Positions 17,816 to 27,759 of a DNA stretch of 64,000 bases are shown here, piece by piece; the first letter of the stretch is position 1, and each line of letters starts with the position of its first letter. Origin of the DNA: Sphingobium sp. JS3065 (GTDB lineage Bacteria; Pseudomonadota; Alphaproteobacteria; Sphingomonadales; Sphingomonadaceae); contig NZ_CP102665.1 in the NCBI RefSeq assembly GCF_026427355.1, positions 953,993-1,017,992 on the forward strand, in the 5' to 3' direction. The notes beneath the pieces are model-generated. The model saw only the letters and a program-made list of their open reading frames with translations, did not search any database and was not told the origin of the DNA. The translations under genes and the position numbers were made by a program.

Positions 17816-20800
17816 GCCGCTCTGCTCCATCCCGCCAGCTCTTCTGTCGGGCCGCCTGACGCCTGAACCCGACCGCTCCGTTCAAGCTTGCCCCAGCCTA
17901 CCCACGGACCCAATATGGCGGTGCCGACAGCGCGGATCACGACGCCGTACATGATCTGTCGGTATACGAAACGTTGCGCGACCAGCAGCAAGGCGGGATA
18001 GCGCCGCTCGCGCGGTTCCAGCCGATAGGCGACAGCACCGCACAGAACGTCTATCGCGCAGAAGGCAATCCAGTACAGGCCCATGCGCAGCACGTCGCTT
18101 TGCGTCTGCGCCCAACCATGCTGGTGCACGCGCACGATCGTGTCGATACCACTGGCGATCAGAGCAAGGTCGATGATCGGGGAAACGAGCGCAAAGCCGA
18201 TCTGGAACAGCCATGCCTGCGGCAAGCCAACCCAGGAAAGCCCCGCAGGCTTGCCATCGCGCCAGATACCACGATGCTTCCACAGGCATTGCAATGTGCC
18301 ATAGGCCCAGCGGAAGCGCTGCTTCGCGAGGGCGCGGAAGCTTTCGGGCGCTTCGGTATATGCGACCGCTTCAGTATCATAGGCGACAAGCCAGCCTGCG
18401 CGCTGGACGGCGATCGTCAGATCCTGATCCTCCGCCAGCGTATCGAGCGGGTAACCGCCAACCTCGTCCAGCGCCGCACGTCGCCACGCGCCGACGGCTC
18501 CCGGCACGACCGTGATCGCGCCGAACCGGGCAAGCGCCCGCCGCTCCAGATTCTGTGCCGTCACATATTCGACCGCTTGCCAGCGCGTGACCAGGTTCAC
18601 ACGGTTGCCGACCATGGCGTTGCCAGCCACCGCACCCACATTGTCGTCGGCAAACCAGCGGGCGAGCCGGACGATGGTCAAGGGTTCGAACTGCGTATCG
18701 GCATCAAGCGCGACGATAATGGGCGCGCGCGCCAACTCCAGCGCCCGATTGAGCGCCGCCGCCTTGCCACCATTGGCAAGGGTCAGCAACCGTACGCGCT
18801 GATCCCCGGCGAATGCGCGTGTCACGATGGCGCTCGTCGCGTCGGTGGAGCCGTCATCCACGACGATGACGTCCAGCGTCACCTGCTCGCTTGCCAGTAC
18901 GCGGCGGACCGATGCCTCGATCACCTTGGCTTCGTTGAAGGCAGGAATGATCACCGACACGAGCGCGCCTGTCGGCATCGGTGGCGGTTCCACGTGGTTG
19001 GAGCGCAGGCGGCTGCCAAGCGCCAGCGCCGCGAGCATCAACGCTCTACCGATGCCGAACAGGATGACCGCAAAGAACAGCCATTTGAGCGCGACCGCAA
19101 TCACGGCCAGTACAAGGAACACGGCAATATCGATCCGCACGGCGGCAAGGTCTGCACCGCCAACTCGCGGCATGACCTTGTCGGGGGTGAGGCCGGCGAG
19201 CCTGGATATGGTGACGAAGCGATAACCCTTCGCCTCCAGCCGCTTGATGATGCGGGGTAGGGCTGCGACGGTCTGTGCCCTGTCGCCGCCGCTGTCATGC
19301 AGAAGGACAACCTGCGCGGAGCGGTCTGCCGTTCCGGCCTCCACTTGCCGGACGGTGCGGTCGACGATCGCGTCGACGCCCGGCCTCGTCCAGTCGCCGG
19401 GATCGACATGCAGGCCGACATTCAGGTAACCGGCGCGCTGTGCCTCCAGCGCGGGACCGATTTCGTCCGTGCTGGTGGGCTCGGCATCCCCGAAATAGGG
19501 AGCGCGGAACAGGCGCATGGCCCGACCGGTATAGGCTTCCACCAGCCGCTGCGTACTGTTCAGCTCCAGCGACACGCCTCTTTCCGAGACCTGGGACAGG
19601 TTGGGATGGGTATAGCTATGGCTGCCGATCTCGCTGCCCTGCGCGATGATCTGGCGCAGTAGCGAAGGATGCATGATTGCGTTCTCGCCGATCACGAAGA
19701 AGGTGGCGGGCACATGCGCGCGCTTCAATATATCCAGGATCGGCGGCGTCCAGACCGGATCCGGCCCATCGTCGAAGGTCAGCGCCACCATGTGCGGGCG
19801 ATACCCCGTCCGCCGAATGACATAAGGGGTGGGGAGACGGCAATAATGTTCGTCGATGATCAGCCCGCTGAGCGCGCGTGAACCCATGCGCACCGTCCGA
19901 TAGCCAATGGTCGGCACATCGTCGATCCGCAGGATCTCGCCATTACCCTCGACATCGACCGAATTGAAACTGGTCAGCCGTCCGAGGCCTTCCACCTTGC
20001 CGCTCCCGCCCGCGAGAGCGGACCAGAAGCCGGGATCCTCCGATCCTAATCGCCATAAAGCTATGCCACCGGCTCCGGCGATCCGCGCGGAACGCACCTG
20101 GTTCCAGGCACTAGCGGCATCCAGCATCCAGACATGATGGACGGCGCCGTCCTCGGCATAGTCGAACGTTGCATTGCCGCTCCGGCCATCGAAACGGATC
20201 GGCGCGCCAGAGTCGTGCGCGGTCAGCCACGCGTCTTCGATCGAGAGGATGGAGGCAGGGCCGCCGCCCTGCGTCCAATCATAGGCATAGTTGCCGATCG
20301 CCACTATCGCCTTGGATGCCGGGACTTCGTGCAGCACCGCCCGCAAGCGACCTACGAACCAGGGCTGCGCGGCGATGGGCCCCGGCCGATCGCCGATGAA
20401 ATGCTGGTCATAATCCATCAGGAACAGGCGGTCGGCAACGCGCGCATAGGCACGCAGGTTCCAAAGCGCATCGTCCACCGGCACGGTCAGCATCACCTGC
20501 TGATGATGGTCGTGCAGCAATTGTGCTGCTTCTTTGAGGAAGGACAGATAGTCTGTGTGCGCGCTGGGCGGGAGCGCTTCCAGGTCGAATATGACGCCCG
20601 AACCGTGAAGCATTTTCAGCGATCGAACCAGTCGCATGAGCAAGACTTGCCGCGCCGCCGGATTGTGCAGGAGAGTTGCCGTCCCACCTCCGTCCCATCG
20701 GCCGTCGTCAGCATTTTGTACCACTGGCATGATGCGCGGACGATGAGCCGATGTGCGGATGATGGACGTAAAGAGCGGATCATTCGCAATCTGCAAGTCA

Positions 20801-21183
20801 TGGTGCTTTCCGGTGATCGTCAGCAAGGCTGGCGCAACCCAATCGATCTGACCGATATGCTGGCGCAACGAGGCCCGGCTCGCATCGTCCCACGGAACAT
20901 AGAAGGCGACGCTGACAGGTCGGGTGGCGGCCGGGCCGCGGTGAGGAAGCCATTCGGAGAGGCGGGAATTGATCGATGCCCGGAAATGGTTCAGTCGCTG
21001 ACCAATGCCTTCCGGACGGCGGCGTTCCATCTGCAAGGGTATGGCAGGCAGCACCGGGACACTGATGATGGTGAAGGCAAAGGCCATTCCCGCGCCGAGC
21101 ATGGCCAGGATCAGGCAGAACAGGGCAGGCAATGTCCATCGGCGCCTGCGGCCAGTTGCATCGTAGAAAACTGGCCTTTGCAT
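17812..21183 (-). CDS. GH18-NodB-GT2 triple-domain polysaccharide enzyme
   Basis: 1123 residues. After an N-terminal membrane helix comes a GH18-like barrel (about 90-400; SGVIFDLEALP in the active-site position). Next is a polysaccharide deacetylase (about 465-670) with all five NodB motifs: TFDDGPDP, HSYTH, RAPYF, DPGDWTRPG and LLHDSGG. The last part is a membrane-bound family 2 glycosyltransferase (about 740-1123) with VVDDGSTD, ALDADTQ, AEDQDLT and QRFRW, flanked by helices. One chain could polymerise, deacetylate and trim an N-acetylated glycan at the inner membrane. It heads the operon and is coupled to the VirJ gene. Confidence 0.9.
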   Translation of the reverse strand: MQRPVFYDATGRRRRWTLPALFCLILAMLGAGMAFAFTIISVPVLPAIPLQMERRRPEGIGQRLNHFRASINSRLSEWLPHRGPAATRPVSVAFYVPWDDASRASLRQHIGQIDWVAPALLTITGKHHDLQIANDPLFTSIIRTSAHRPRIMPVVQNADDGRWDGGGTATLLHNPAARQVLLMRLVRSLKMLHGSGVIFDLEALPPSAHTDYLSFLKEAAQLLHDHHQQVMLTVPVDDALWNLRAYARVADRLFLMDYDQHFIGDRPGPIAAQPWFVGRLRAVLHEVPASKAIVAIGNYAYDWTQGGGPASILSIEDAWLTAHDSGAPIRFDGRSGNATFDYAEDGAVHHVWMLDAASAWNQVRSARIAGAGGIALWRLGSEDPGFWSALAGGSGKVEGLGRLTSFNSVDVEGNGEILRIDDVPTIGYRTVRMGSRALSGLIIDEHYCRLPTPYVIRRTGYRPHMVALTFDDGPDPVWTPPILDILKRAHVPATFFVIGENAIMHPSLLRQIIAQGSEIGSHSYTHPNLSQVSERGVSLELNSTQRLVEAYTGRAMRLFRAPYFGDAEPTSTDEIGPALEAQRAGYLNVGLHVDPGDWTRPGVDAIVDRTVRQVEAGTADRSAQVVLLHDSGGDRAQTVAALPRIIKRLEAKGYRFVTISRLAGLTPDKVMPRVGGADLAAVRIDIAVFLVLAVIAVALKWLFFAVILFGIGRALMLAALALGSRLRSNHVEPPPMPTGALVSVIIPAFNEAKVIEASVRRVLASEQVTLDVIVVDDGSTDATSAIVTRAFAGDQRVRLLTLANGGKAAALNRALELARAPIIVALDADTQFEPLTIVRLARWFADDNVGAVAGNAMVGNRVNLVTRWQAVEYVTAQNLERRALARFGAITVVPGAVGAWRRAALDEVGGYPLDTLAEDQDLTIAVQRAGWLVAYDTEAVAYTEAPESFRALAKQRFRWAYGTLQCLWKHRGIWRDGKPAGLSWVGLPQAWLFQIGFALVSPIIDLALIASGIDTIVRVHQHGWAQTQSDVLRMGLYWIAFCAIDVLCGAVAYRLEPRERRYPALLLVAQRFVYRQIMYGVVIRAVGTAILGPWVGWGKLERSGRVQASGGPTEELAGWSRAA

Positions 21184-21201
21184 CGCTTGCTCATCCGACT
21201 G

Positions 21202-21236
21202 GAGAGGCGGCGCAACAGGGGTGAGCGCCGCCTCTC
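21202..21236 (-). promoter_or_regulatory. Leader hairpin before the envelope operon
   Basis: A perfect 12-base inverted repeat (GAGAGGCGGCGC and its complement) separated by 11 bases lies 18 bases before the start codon of the triple-fusion gene. In the transcript it would form a very stable stem just ahead of the translation start. There is no T-run on either strand, so it is not an ordinary terminator. It could control translation or act as a protein target; function is inferred only from position. Confidence 0.5.
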
Positions 21237-21349
21237 ACTTACGTGGCCATCATGTGAGCCGACGCACTCGATATATCGTATGGCCTAACCATTGGATGGT
21301 CGGCAGATTACAACTTTGTCATGTGAGGGACGTCGTTTGAATAGCTGGC

Positions 21350-21439
21350 CGCCATCGCATTGGCGGTGGTGCCCAGCATATAGCCAAGCATCCCGCCGGC
21401 GGTCACCGCTGCTTTATAATCGCGGCCCATCAACCATCT
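21350..21439 (-). pseudogene. gltS: Sodium:glutamate symporter (GltS) internal remnant
   Basis: About 30 residues read on the minus strand, [16 protein letters not shown] followed by GYMLGTTANAMA, match a conserved membrane segment near the C-terminus of GltS transporters. Nothing else of the gene is present: the match stops on the left at about 21350 and on the right at the thiolase remnant. The piece is far too short to function. Confidence 0.6.
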
Positions 21440-21464
21440 TGCGCACCCTGCGCAGAAAAGCAGC

Positions 21465-21938
21465 GACAGGACCGTCACGGCGGGCAATGCGTCGGGGATC
21501 AACGACGGCGCGGCAGCGATGATCGTGGCCAGCGAGGCCGCTGCCAAAGCCCATGGCCTGACGCCCCGCGCCCGCATCCTGGGCATGGCATCGGTCGGCG
21601 TCGAACCGCGGGTCATGGGCATTGGGCCGCTGCCCGCGACGCTGAAGCTGCTTGCCCGGCTGGGCCTGTCCATCGGCGATTTCGACGCGATCGAACTGAA
21701 TGAAGCCTTCGCCAGCCAAGGCATCGCGGTGATGCGGGGGCTGGGGCTGCCCGACGATGCGGCACATGTGAACCCGAACGGCGGCGCGATTGCGCTTGGC
21801 CATCCGCTCGGCATGTCGGGCGCGCGCATCGCCATGACGCTGGTGCATCAGTTGGAAAAGACTGGGGGCAGGCGCGGTATCGCTACTCTGTGTATCGGCG
21901 TCGGCATGGGACTGGCATTGGCGATAGAGCGGGTCTGA
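21465..21938 (+). pseudogene. Thiolase, C-terminal remnant
   Basis: About 157 residues covering the C-terminal third of a thiolase: [41 protein letters not shown], the histidine motif [17 protein letters not shown] and the cysteine motif LCIGVGMG before a normal stop. The N-terminal domain with the nucleophilic cysteine is missing; the frame runs into the GltS remnant instead. It closely resembles beta-ketoadipyl-CoA or acetoacetyl-CoA thiolases and is a relic of a catabolic gene. An ATG at 21519 could give a protein, but one without the catalytic nucleophile. Confidence 0.8.
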
Positions 21939-22018
21939 CCTTCCGGCGGGCTGATTTTGACATTGGCAGCCCGCCGCCGGACAGTATGGCCGCAAATGTC
22001 AAAATCGTAAAAGCCCTG

Positions 22019-23434
22019 TCACTCTTCGCCAGAGGGCATCTTTGCGCAGCCGCCCACCGTGGAAGGCTTGGCCGGATCAAGAGAAGCCTGGCCTTCGCAC
22101 CATGGATAAAGGGTGGCATTCAGCTGGCCATCCTTTGTCTGATCCAATAGTTTGCGCAGAACCGTGTAGCGGCGCCCAGCTTCACCTTTGCGTTCATTCG
22201 GCTTGATTTCGGTCTCCGTACCCGAAACCGGATCCATTTTGACGAACTGGCCGTTTCCGTAGAGCTTCCAGCTGTCATCAAATGCAAAGCGTGATGGTTC
22301 GTATTGCCACATCGGCGCATAATGCATGAAGATCGTATCCCGGACATGCCGCAGCTTACCCTCCATGACAGGCCACTGGCTCACCCCGTCCACTTTTCCG
22401 GCCGCTTCCCCTTTTCCCGCAATCTCGGCAAAAGTCGGCAGTAAATCGGTAAAGTCGACCAGAGCTTTGCTCACCGTGCCGCGCGGGACGCCGGGACCCC
22501 ATGCAATAAACGGGACGTGGGTGCCATTGATAGTGGGCAGTCCCTTGCCTCCCTTGACCTGATGACCGTCCCGCGTCGAAATAATCTGTTGATTGGTCCC
22601 ATTGTCGCTGGTGAAGATGATCACCGTATTCTTGTCGAGCCCTTCCCTCTTCAGCCGCGTCATCAGATCGCCGACAAGCCGGTCCATATAGGTGACCATG
22701 CCGCTGAAACGATCCTTCGCCCATTGCGCGGTCATCGAGTCAGGCGTCTGAACGAAGGGATTGTGAACCAGCACCATCGAGTAATAGAGGAAAAAGGGTT
22801 TGTCCTTGTGGCGCGATATGAAATCCAGCGCCTGGGTGCTGTCGAGATCGGGACCGAACCCTTCTTCGCTGATCTTGGGCTTTCCATTATTGGCCCGGGT
22901 CGGACCCCAATAGCGCGACCCTTTGCGGGCCATTGCTTGCAGCTGCCACAGATAGCTTTCGTCGAAACCAGCAGCTTCGGGCGTGATGCCGACACGACCG
23001 TCGAAGCCATTGCCCATCAACTGCCATTTTCCCACCATGCCGGTGGAATAGCCCAGGTCGCGCATGACGTTGCCGAAGGTCCGCTGACCCGGCGCCAGAT
23101 AGCCGAATGCCTCGTAATTTCGCCAGTTTTCCTGCCCCGTCATCAGCCGGACACGGGATGGCGAACAAAGCGGCATGGCATGGGCGTTATCGAAGCGCAT
23201 GCCTTCGGCGGCCAGCCGATCCACATTGGGCGTGTGATATTCCCCGCCATAGGCGTTGATGCCTTCGACCCCAAGATCATCGGCCAGGATCAAAATGATA
23301 TTGGGCCGACGGGCTTCGGCGGTCTGTTGCAATGCTACGTCGTTGCTTGGCTTTGCCCCCGCAGCCTGAGGCATGCCGGCGAGGACCGAGCCAAGTGCGA
23401 GTATGGCCAAAGTGCGTCGGAGGTGCTTCATCAT
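22019..23434 (-). CDS. Arylsulfatase-type sulfatase
   Basis: 471 residues. N-terminal signal peptide ending near AAGAKP, so periplasmic. The sulfatase fold is shown by RPNIILILADDLG (metal-binding aspartates), the CSPSR motif (its cysteine becomes formylglycine when an activating enzyme is present), GYSTGMVGKWQL and FTSDNGT. It hydrolyses sulfate esters. Two ATG codons overlap at the start (23434 and 23431), preceded by AAAGGA. It sits between the thiolase remnant and the broken DUF3604 gene, so its original operon may be partly lost. The substrate is unknown; sulfated sugars or sulfated aromatic or steroid conjugates are possible. Confidence 0.9.
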   Translation of the reverse strand: MMKHLRRTLAILALGSVLAGMPQAAGAKPSNDVALQQTAEARRPNIILILADDLGVEGINAYGGEYHTPNVDRLAAEGMRFDNAHAMPLCSPSRVRLMTGQENWRNYEAFGYLAPGQRTFGNVMRDLGYSTGMVGKWQLMGNGFDGRVGITPEAAGFDESYLWQLQAMARKGSRYWGPTRANNGKPKISEEGFGPDLDSTQALDFISRHKDKPFFLYYSMVLVHNPFVQTPDSMTAQWAKDRFSGMVTYMDRLVGDLMTRLKREGLDKNTVIIFTSDNGTNQQIISTRDGHQVKGGKGLPTINGTHVPFIAWGPGVPRGTVSKALVDFTDLLPTFAEIAGKGEAAGKVDGVSQWPVMEGKLRHVRDTIFMHYAPMWQYEPSRFAFDDSWKLYGNGQFVKMDPVSGTETEIKPNERKGEAGRRYTVLRKLLDQTKDGQLNATLYPWCEGQASLDPAKPSTVGGCAKMPSGEE

Positions 23435-23581
23435 CTTTTCCTTTGGGGTAGGCAGGGCGCTTGTTCAGCAGGTCACTCTGAATGGGCGGCCCAATGTTGG
23501 GGGCGAGGCTTTCACTTCGCTTGCAACCATTGCAGATACCATGGTCGGATCCGCTTATTTAGCGCATTTTTCCGGCGCGGG

Positions 23582-25328
23582 TTAGCGAGGAGCCGATCGG
23601 AGGCGCCGCGATCTCGGTTCCTCCTGATCCGGCGTGGGCGGCAGCGGCTTCAGCACCGGTTCTCCGTTCCAGATCGGGGAGCTCCAGGCGCGGACGGTGC
23701 GATCGTGCAGGATCGGGAGCAGGACGCGGATGGGCTTGGCCTGTTCGACCCGCGCATAATAGACGGCCTTGCCAACGGAGGGCTGCGCCCAGCTTGCCTG
23801 AGCGTTCGAACACCGTCTCCCACCCCTTGTCCGATCCGAAGATGTAGCGATAGACCGACACTTTCGAAAGTTCGTCCGTACCGTGGGTTTCAATGCTGAA
23901 GCGCATCGGCTTTCCCTTCGCCACTTCGACGACGCTGCCCATCGGCTGTCCCGCGATCGAGAAGTCGAGCAATATGCGTTCGCCCGTGGCGCCATAGACA
24001 TGGCCCTCCGCCATAGCCTTGAGCAGCGAAGCGCGGTCAAGCCGGGGAGCCTGAATGGCGGTCAGGCCATTGGCGCGCTTGGCCGGTTGGCCATTATGAT
24101 CGTCCGAGGAGGCGAGGGTACATAGCTTGTACCCGCCCGCCCAGGCGTCGCGCACATAGTGGCGGCCCTTGAGCGAGCTGGAAACCGGGGCGCTGCGCGC
24201 ATTTTCGTAACTCAGCGGATCGGCGGGATCATAATATTCGCTCTGCCCATGCGCGCTGTAGATTTCGATCAGCCGCATCTGGCGCGGGAAGCGATCCTTG
24301 CCGTCAAAGTCCGCGCCGCCCCAGTTCACGCCGCTATGATGAACGGCGGTCTGCATCCGATCGCGATCCACCTGCTGCTTGCTGAACCCGTCGCGCGAAA
24401 TCAGCTGAAGGCGGAAGGGTTCACCGGGGCGGGCGGCGGAGGGGATGATCGCCTGCAATTCGGTGGCGGGTCCAGGCTCCACGGCGAAGGTCGGATCGGG
24501 CGACAGGCGCTTGCCGTTCACATCGACGCGCACGGGAAAGGCCTGGCTGACGATCCAGGGCGTCGTGGTGCCATAGGCGAAAACAAGCTCGCCGCCGGGC
24601 GCGATCGCCCCCGACTTGAGCGTCGCCGTCACGCGCTGCCCATGCCGTTCCGAACGCGGCTCACCGATGTCGTCGAACTGGGCCTTCTCAACTTTCAGGT
24701 CGAAAGTGGCATCGGACGCGGCAGGCGAATTGACGTGGACCGTGTTCCACGCAAAGCGCTGCCCATCGGCAAAGCCCGCCTTTTCCAGAAAGCGGTTGAT
24801 GATCGTTCCCTGCACCAGCCGCAGTTCGGACAGGGCAATGTTCGTTGGTCCCTTTGCGCGCCGCGCGGCGAACATTTCCTCATACCAGGGGCCGCGGAGC
24901 GGTTCAGGCAGCGACAACCGAAAATAGCGGTCGGCAAGGGTCGCGGCATGACGGCTCGCTGCCTGCCACTGCGGATCGCCAACGACGGTCCGCTTGTCGA
25001 CGACATTGAGATTGGTGATCCGGCCCCCGGCGTCGAAATAATGGACGCCGCCAATGCCGACGCGGTGCATCCACTCCAGATCGGCGGTAATGCCCTCCTG
25101 AGTGACGTTGCCGTTCAGCCATTGCCACCACATCCGCGGCAATGCTGCTTGGGGCGGCTGCCGGAACTGGGTGAGCAGAGGATCATGGCCGCTGTCCTGT
25201 CGCGCCGTGTCATGCGCGGATATTGGTTCCTGCGCCGCGCCGGGAAAAGGAATCGCGACAGCGCCGGGCAGGGGGATGGCCCGCCACGCGATCATCCAGT
25301 TCAGGCGAAGGCCGCGCTGCCTTGGCAA
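23582..25328 (-). pseudogene. GH106-DUF3604 chimera with frameshift
   Basis: The N-terminal part (to about residue 120) resembles GH106-type rhamnosidase starts: LPRMWWQWLNGNVTQEGI and RVGIGGVHYFDAGG. The rest is DUF3604, a putative metallohydrolase (ELRLVQGTIINRF, HHSGVNWGG, ASSDDHNGQ, EGHVYGATGERI). The joint near residue 130 and shortened DUF3604 segments point to internal deletions. Near 23780-23800 the conserved ending (VGKAVYYARVEQAKPI and AWSSPIWNGEPV) continues in another frame. TTG at 25328 with AGGAG upstream serves as start. This is a decayed composite gene. Confidence 0.75.
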
Positions 25329-25578
25329 TGTTCACTCCTTTCAGGTGGTGATCGACAGGCCATCAGCGCGCCTTCGGAGGGAGGCGCCGACCATTATGCA
25401 GAGCGTAAGGGTTTGCGCTAATAATACCCGCCTTTCAGATCAATAGCCCTTCGCTTTCGCTTGTTGATGATATCGCAAAGGCGATCGTTCCGGCGGTTGC
25501 TTGTCGATGCGGCCCTCTTTCCCGCACCACCCATCAATGGTCAACGTCGGCGATCCGAAAATAATGTGGAACGAGTAG

Positions 25579-25896
25579 ATGCCAAAACTGCGCATAGTAG
25601 GTCGATCTGGTGTCGAGCGAGATGTCGAGGCAGAATCCGGCGCATCGTTGATGGAAATCCTGCGCGCCAATGGATTTGATGAACTTCTGGCGCTTTGCGG
25701 CGGCTGTTGTTCATGTGCGACATGCCATGTCTTTGCCGATCCCGACTATCTGGATACGCTGCCTGCGATAAGCGATGACGAGAATGATCTGCTCGACAGC
25801 AGCGATCATCGCAACGAGCTGAGCCGCTTGTCCTGTCAGCTTATCGTGAAGAGCGAGCATGACGGCATGCGGTTTGTCATAGCGCCGGAGGATTGA
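25579..25896 (+). CDS. 2Fe-2S ferredoxin
   Basis: 105 residues, typical adrenodoxin/putidaredoxin-type ferredoxin. Cluster ligands are the cysteines of [14 protein letters not shown] and the fourth cysteine in RLSCQLIV near residue 87. Such ferredoxins pass single electrons to P450s or Rieske oxygenases. The Rieske oxygenase 18 kb downstream is a candidate partner; no ferredoxin reductase or P450 is seen in the window. The KstD-like flavoprotein gene follows 123 bases later. Confidence 0.9.
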   Translation: MPKLRIVGRSGVERDVEAESGASLMEILRANGFDELLALCGGCCSCATCHVFADPDYLDTLPAISDDENDLLDSSDHRNELSRLSCQLIVKSEHDGMRFVIAPED

Positions 25897-26019
25897 CGGG
25901 CAGCGGGTCGCCCCTGCTTTCCTGATCACAAGGCCGATCTCAGTCGCAGGCGCCTTGTCTTCAGGCGATCGTTCCGCAAGGTAATCAGCTGCGCGCTGCA
26001 CGAAGGAATAGTCTCGATC

Positions 26020-27759
26020 ATGGATATGGCTCGACCGCTTCAAGAAGAATATGATCTGATCATCGTGGGATCAGGCGGTGGATCAATGGCGGGCGCGCTG
26101 GCCGCCAAACAGGCTGGCAAATCCGTCGTCATCCTGGAAAAGCAGGACAAGGTGGGCGGTTCCACCAGCTTTTCCGGCGGGGTCTGGTGGGTTCCCGCCA
26201 ATCATCTGCTCGAAGCGGCGGGCATCCATGACAGCATTGAAAAGGCGCGGCAATATTTCGACAATGTCGTGACCTACAAGGGCCCTGGCGTGACGCCGCG
26301 CCGCCGCGACGCGCTGCTGGCTGGCGCGCCGCGGGTGATCAAGTTCCTGGTCGATCTGGGCCTGAAGGTCCGCCGCCCGCGCGACGACTGGCCGGATTAT
26401 TATGACGATCGGCCCGGCGGCTTGCCGGAGGGGCGGTCGCTGATGGCGGAACCGCTCAACCTCAATGACCTGGGGGCGTGGAAGGACCGGATCGCCCTTT
26501 ATCCGCCCGCCTATGGCATGCCCATCGGCGCGGACGAGTTTTCCACCCTCTTCCTGTTCAAGCGGACCTTCGCCGGAAAGCTCAAGGCGATGCGCTTTGC
26601 GATGCTGATGTTGCGCGACAAGCTGCTGGGGCGGGTGAGCGCGTGCAATGGCGCCGCAATCCAGGGGCGGATGCTGCAAATCGCGCTGAAGCATGATGTT
26701 GACATCCAGCTCAGCACCCCGGTCGTCGGTCTCGTGGCCGAAGCGGGCAGGGTAAGCGGCGTTCGGGTCCTTCGCGACGGCAAGGAAGTCACGCTCAGGG
26801 CGCGTTCTGGCGTCATCTGCAATGTCGGCGGCTTTTCCCGCAACGACAGCTTCCGCAAGCAGATGACCGGCGGTCTTGTCGGCAATGAATGGACCAGCGC
26901 CAACCCCGGCGACACCGGCGAAGTGCTTCAGGAGATGATCGCCCTGGGCGCGCAGACCGACTGCCTGGACACTGCCTGGTGGGTCGTTACGTCGCAGAAC
27001 CTCAATGGCACCTGGCCCGATAGCGCGATAGCGCGGGATGGTTCGGTCCGGCCTTATTTCCATCACCTGGACCTCAGCCTGCCGCACGTGATTCTGGTTG
27101 ACCAGACGGGCAGGCGCGTCGCCAACGAAGCCGGATCCTATATGGATATTGGCGAAAATATGATGGCGCGTGAGCGGGAAACCGGCAAAGGGCTGCCATG
27201 CTGGGCGATTTTCGACGCGCGCCATCGCGAGCGCTATCCCTGGGGTAATGAAATGCCGGGCAAAACGCCGGAAAAATGGATCGAGACCGGCTATATGAAG
27301 CGCGCGGCAACGCTGGACGAGCTGGCGGACCAGTGCGGCATCGACCGCGAGGGGCTCAGGCAGGAAGTATCCCGCTTCAACCACTTCTGCAGCACGGGCA
27401 ATGATGAGGATTTCGCGCGTGGAAACCGCGCCTTTGACCGGTCCCATGGCGACCCCTCGGTCAAGCCCAATCCCAATCTTGGCGCGATCGCAGAAGGGCC
27501 TTTCTACGCTTGCGCCATATTCCCGGGCGATGTCGGCACGGCAGGCGGTGTGGTGGCCGATGAATATGCTCGGGTCTTGAACCAGGACGGGGCGCCTATT
27601 TCCGGCCTCTACGCCATTGGCAATTCCACTGCGTCAGTCTTTGGCCGATGCTATCCTGCTGCGGGGGCCAGCATCATCGCATCCTTCGTGTTCGGCTATG
27701 CTGCGGTTCTTCATGCAACGGGGTCCGAAGAACTGAACACTATCATATCGCCTCAATAA
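26020..27759 (+). CDS. KstD-like FAD-dependent dehydrogenase
   Basis: 579 residues of the fumarate reductase/succinate dehydrogenase flavoprotein fold. FAD-binding motif DLIIVGSGGGSMAGALAA at the N-terminus, GGSTSFSGGVWWVP, and the C-terminal NSTASVFGRCYPAAGASI with the tyrosine-glycine region seen in 3-ketosteroid delta-1-dehydrogenases. Those enzymes introduce a double bond next to a ring ketone. The family also covers other cyclic ketone dehydrogenases, so steroid specificity is inference. ATG at 26026 is an alternative start. It begins the catabolic region. Confidence 0.85.
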   Translation: MDMARPLQEEYDLIIVGSGGGSMAGALAAKQAGKSVVILEKQDKVGGSTSFSGGVWWVPANHLLEAAGIHDSIEKARQYFDNVVTYKGPGVTPRRRDALLAGAPRVIKFLVDLGLKVRRPRDDWPDYYDDRPGGLPEGRSLMAEPLNLNDLGAWKDRIALYPPAYGMPIGADEFSTLFLFKRTFAGKLKAMRFAMLMLRDKLLGRVSACNGAAIQGRMLQIALKHDVDIQLSTPVVGLVAEAGRVSGVRVLRDGKEVTLRARSGVICNVGGFSRNDSFRKQMTGGLVGNEWTSANPGDTGEVLQEMIALGAQTDCLDTAWWVVTSQNLNGTWPDSAIARDGSVRPYFHHLDLSLPHVILVDQTGRRVANEAGSYMDIGENMMARERETGKGLPCWAIFDARHRERYPWGNEMPGKTPEKWIETGYMKRAATLDELADQCGIDREGLRQEVSRFNHFCSTGNDEDFARGNRAFDRSHGDPSVKPNPNLGAIAEGPFYACAIFPGDVGTAGGVVADEYARVLNQDGAPISGLYAIGNSTASVFGRCYPAAGASIIASFVFGYAAVLHATGSEELNTIISPQ

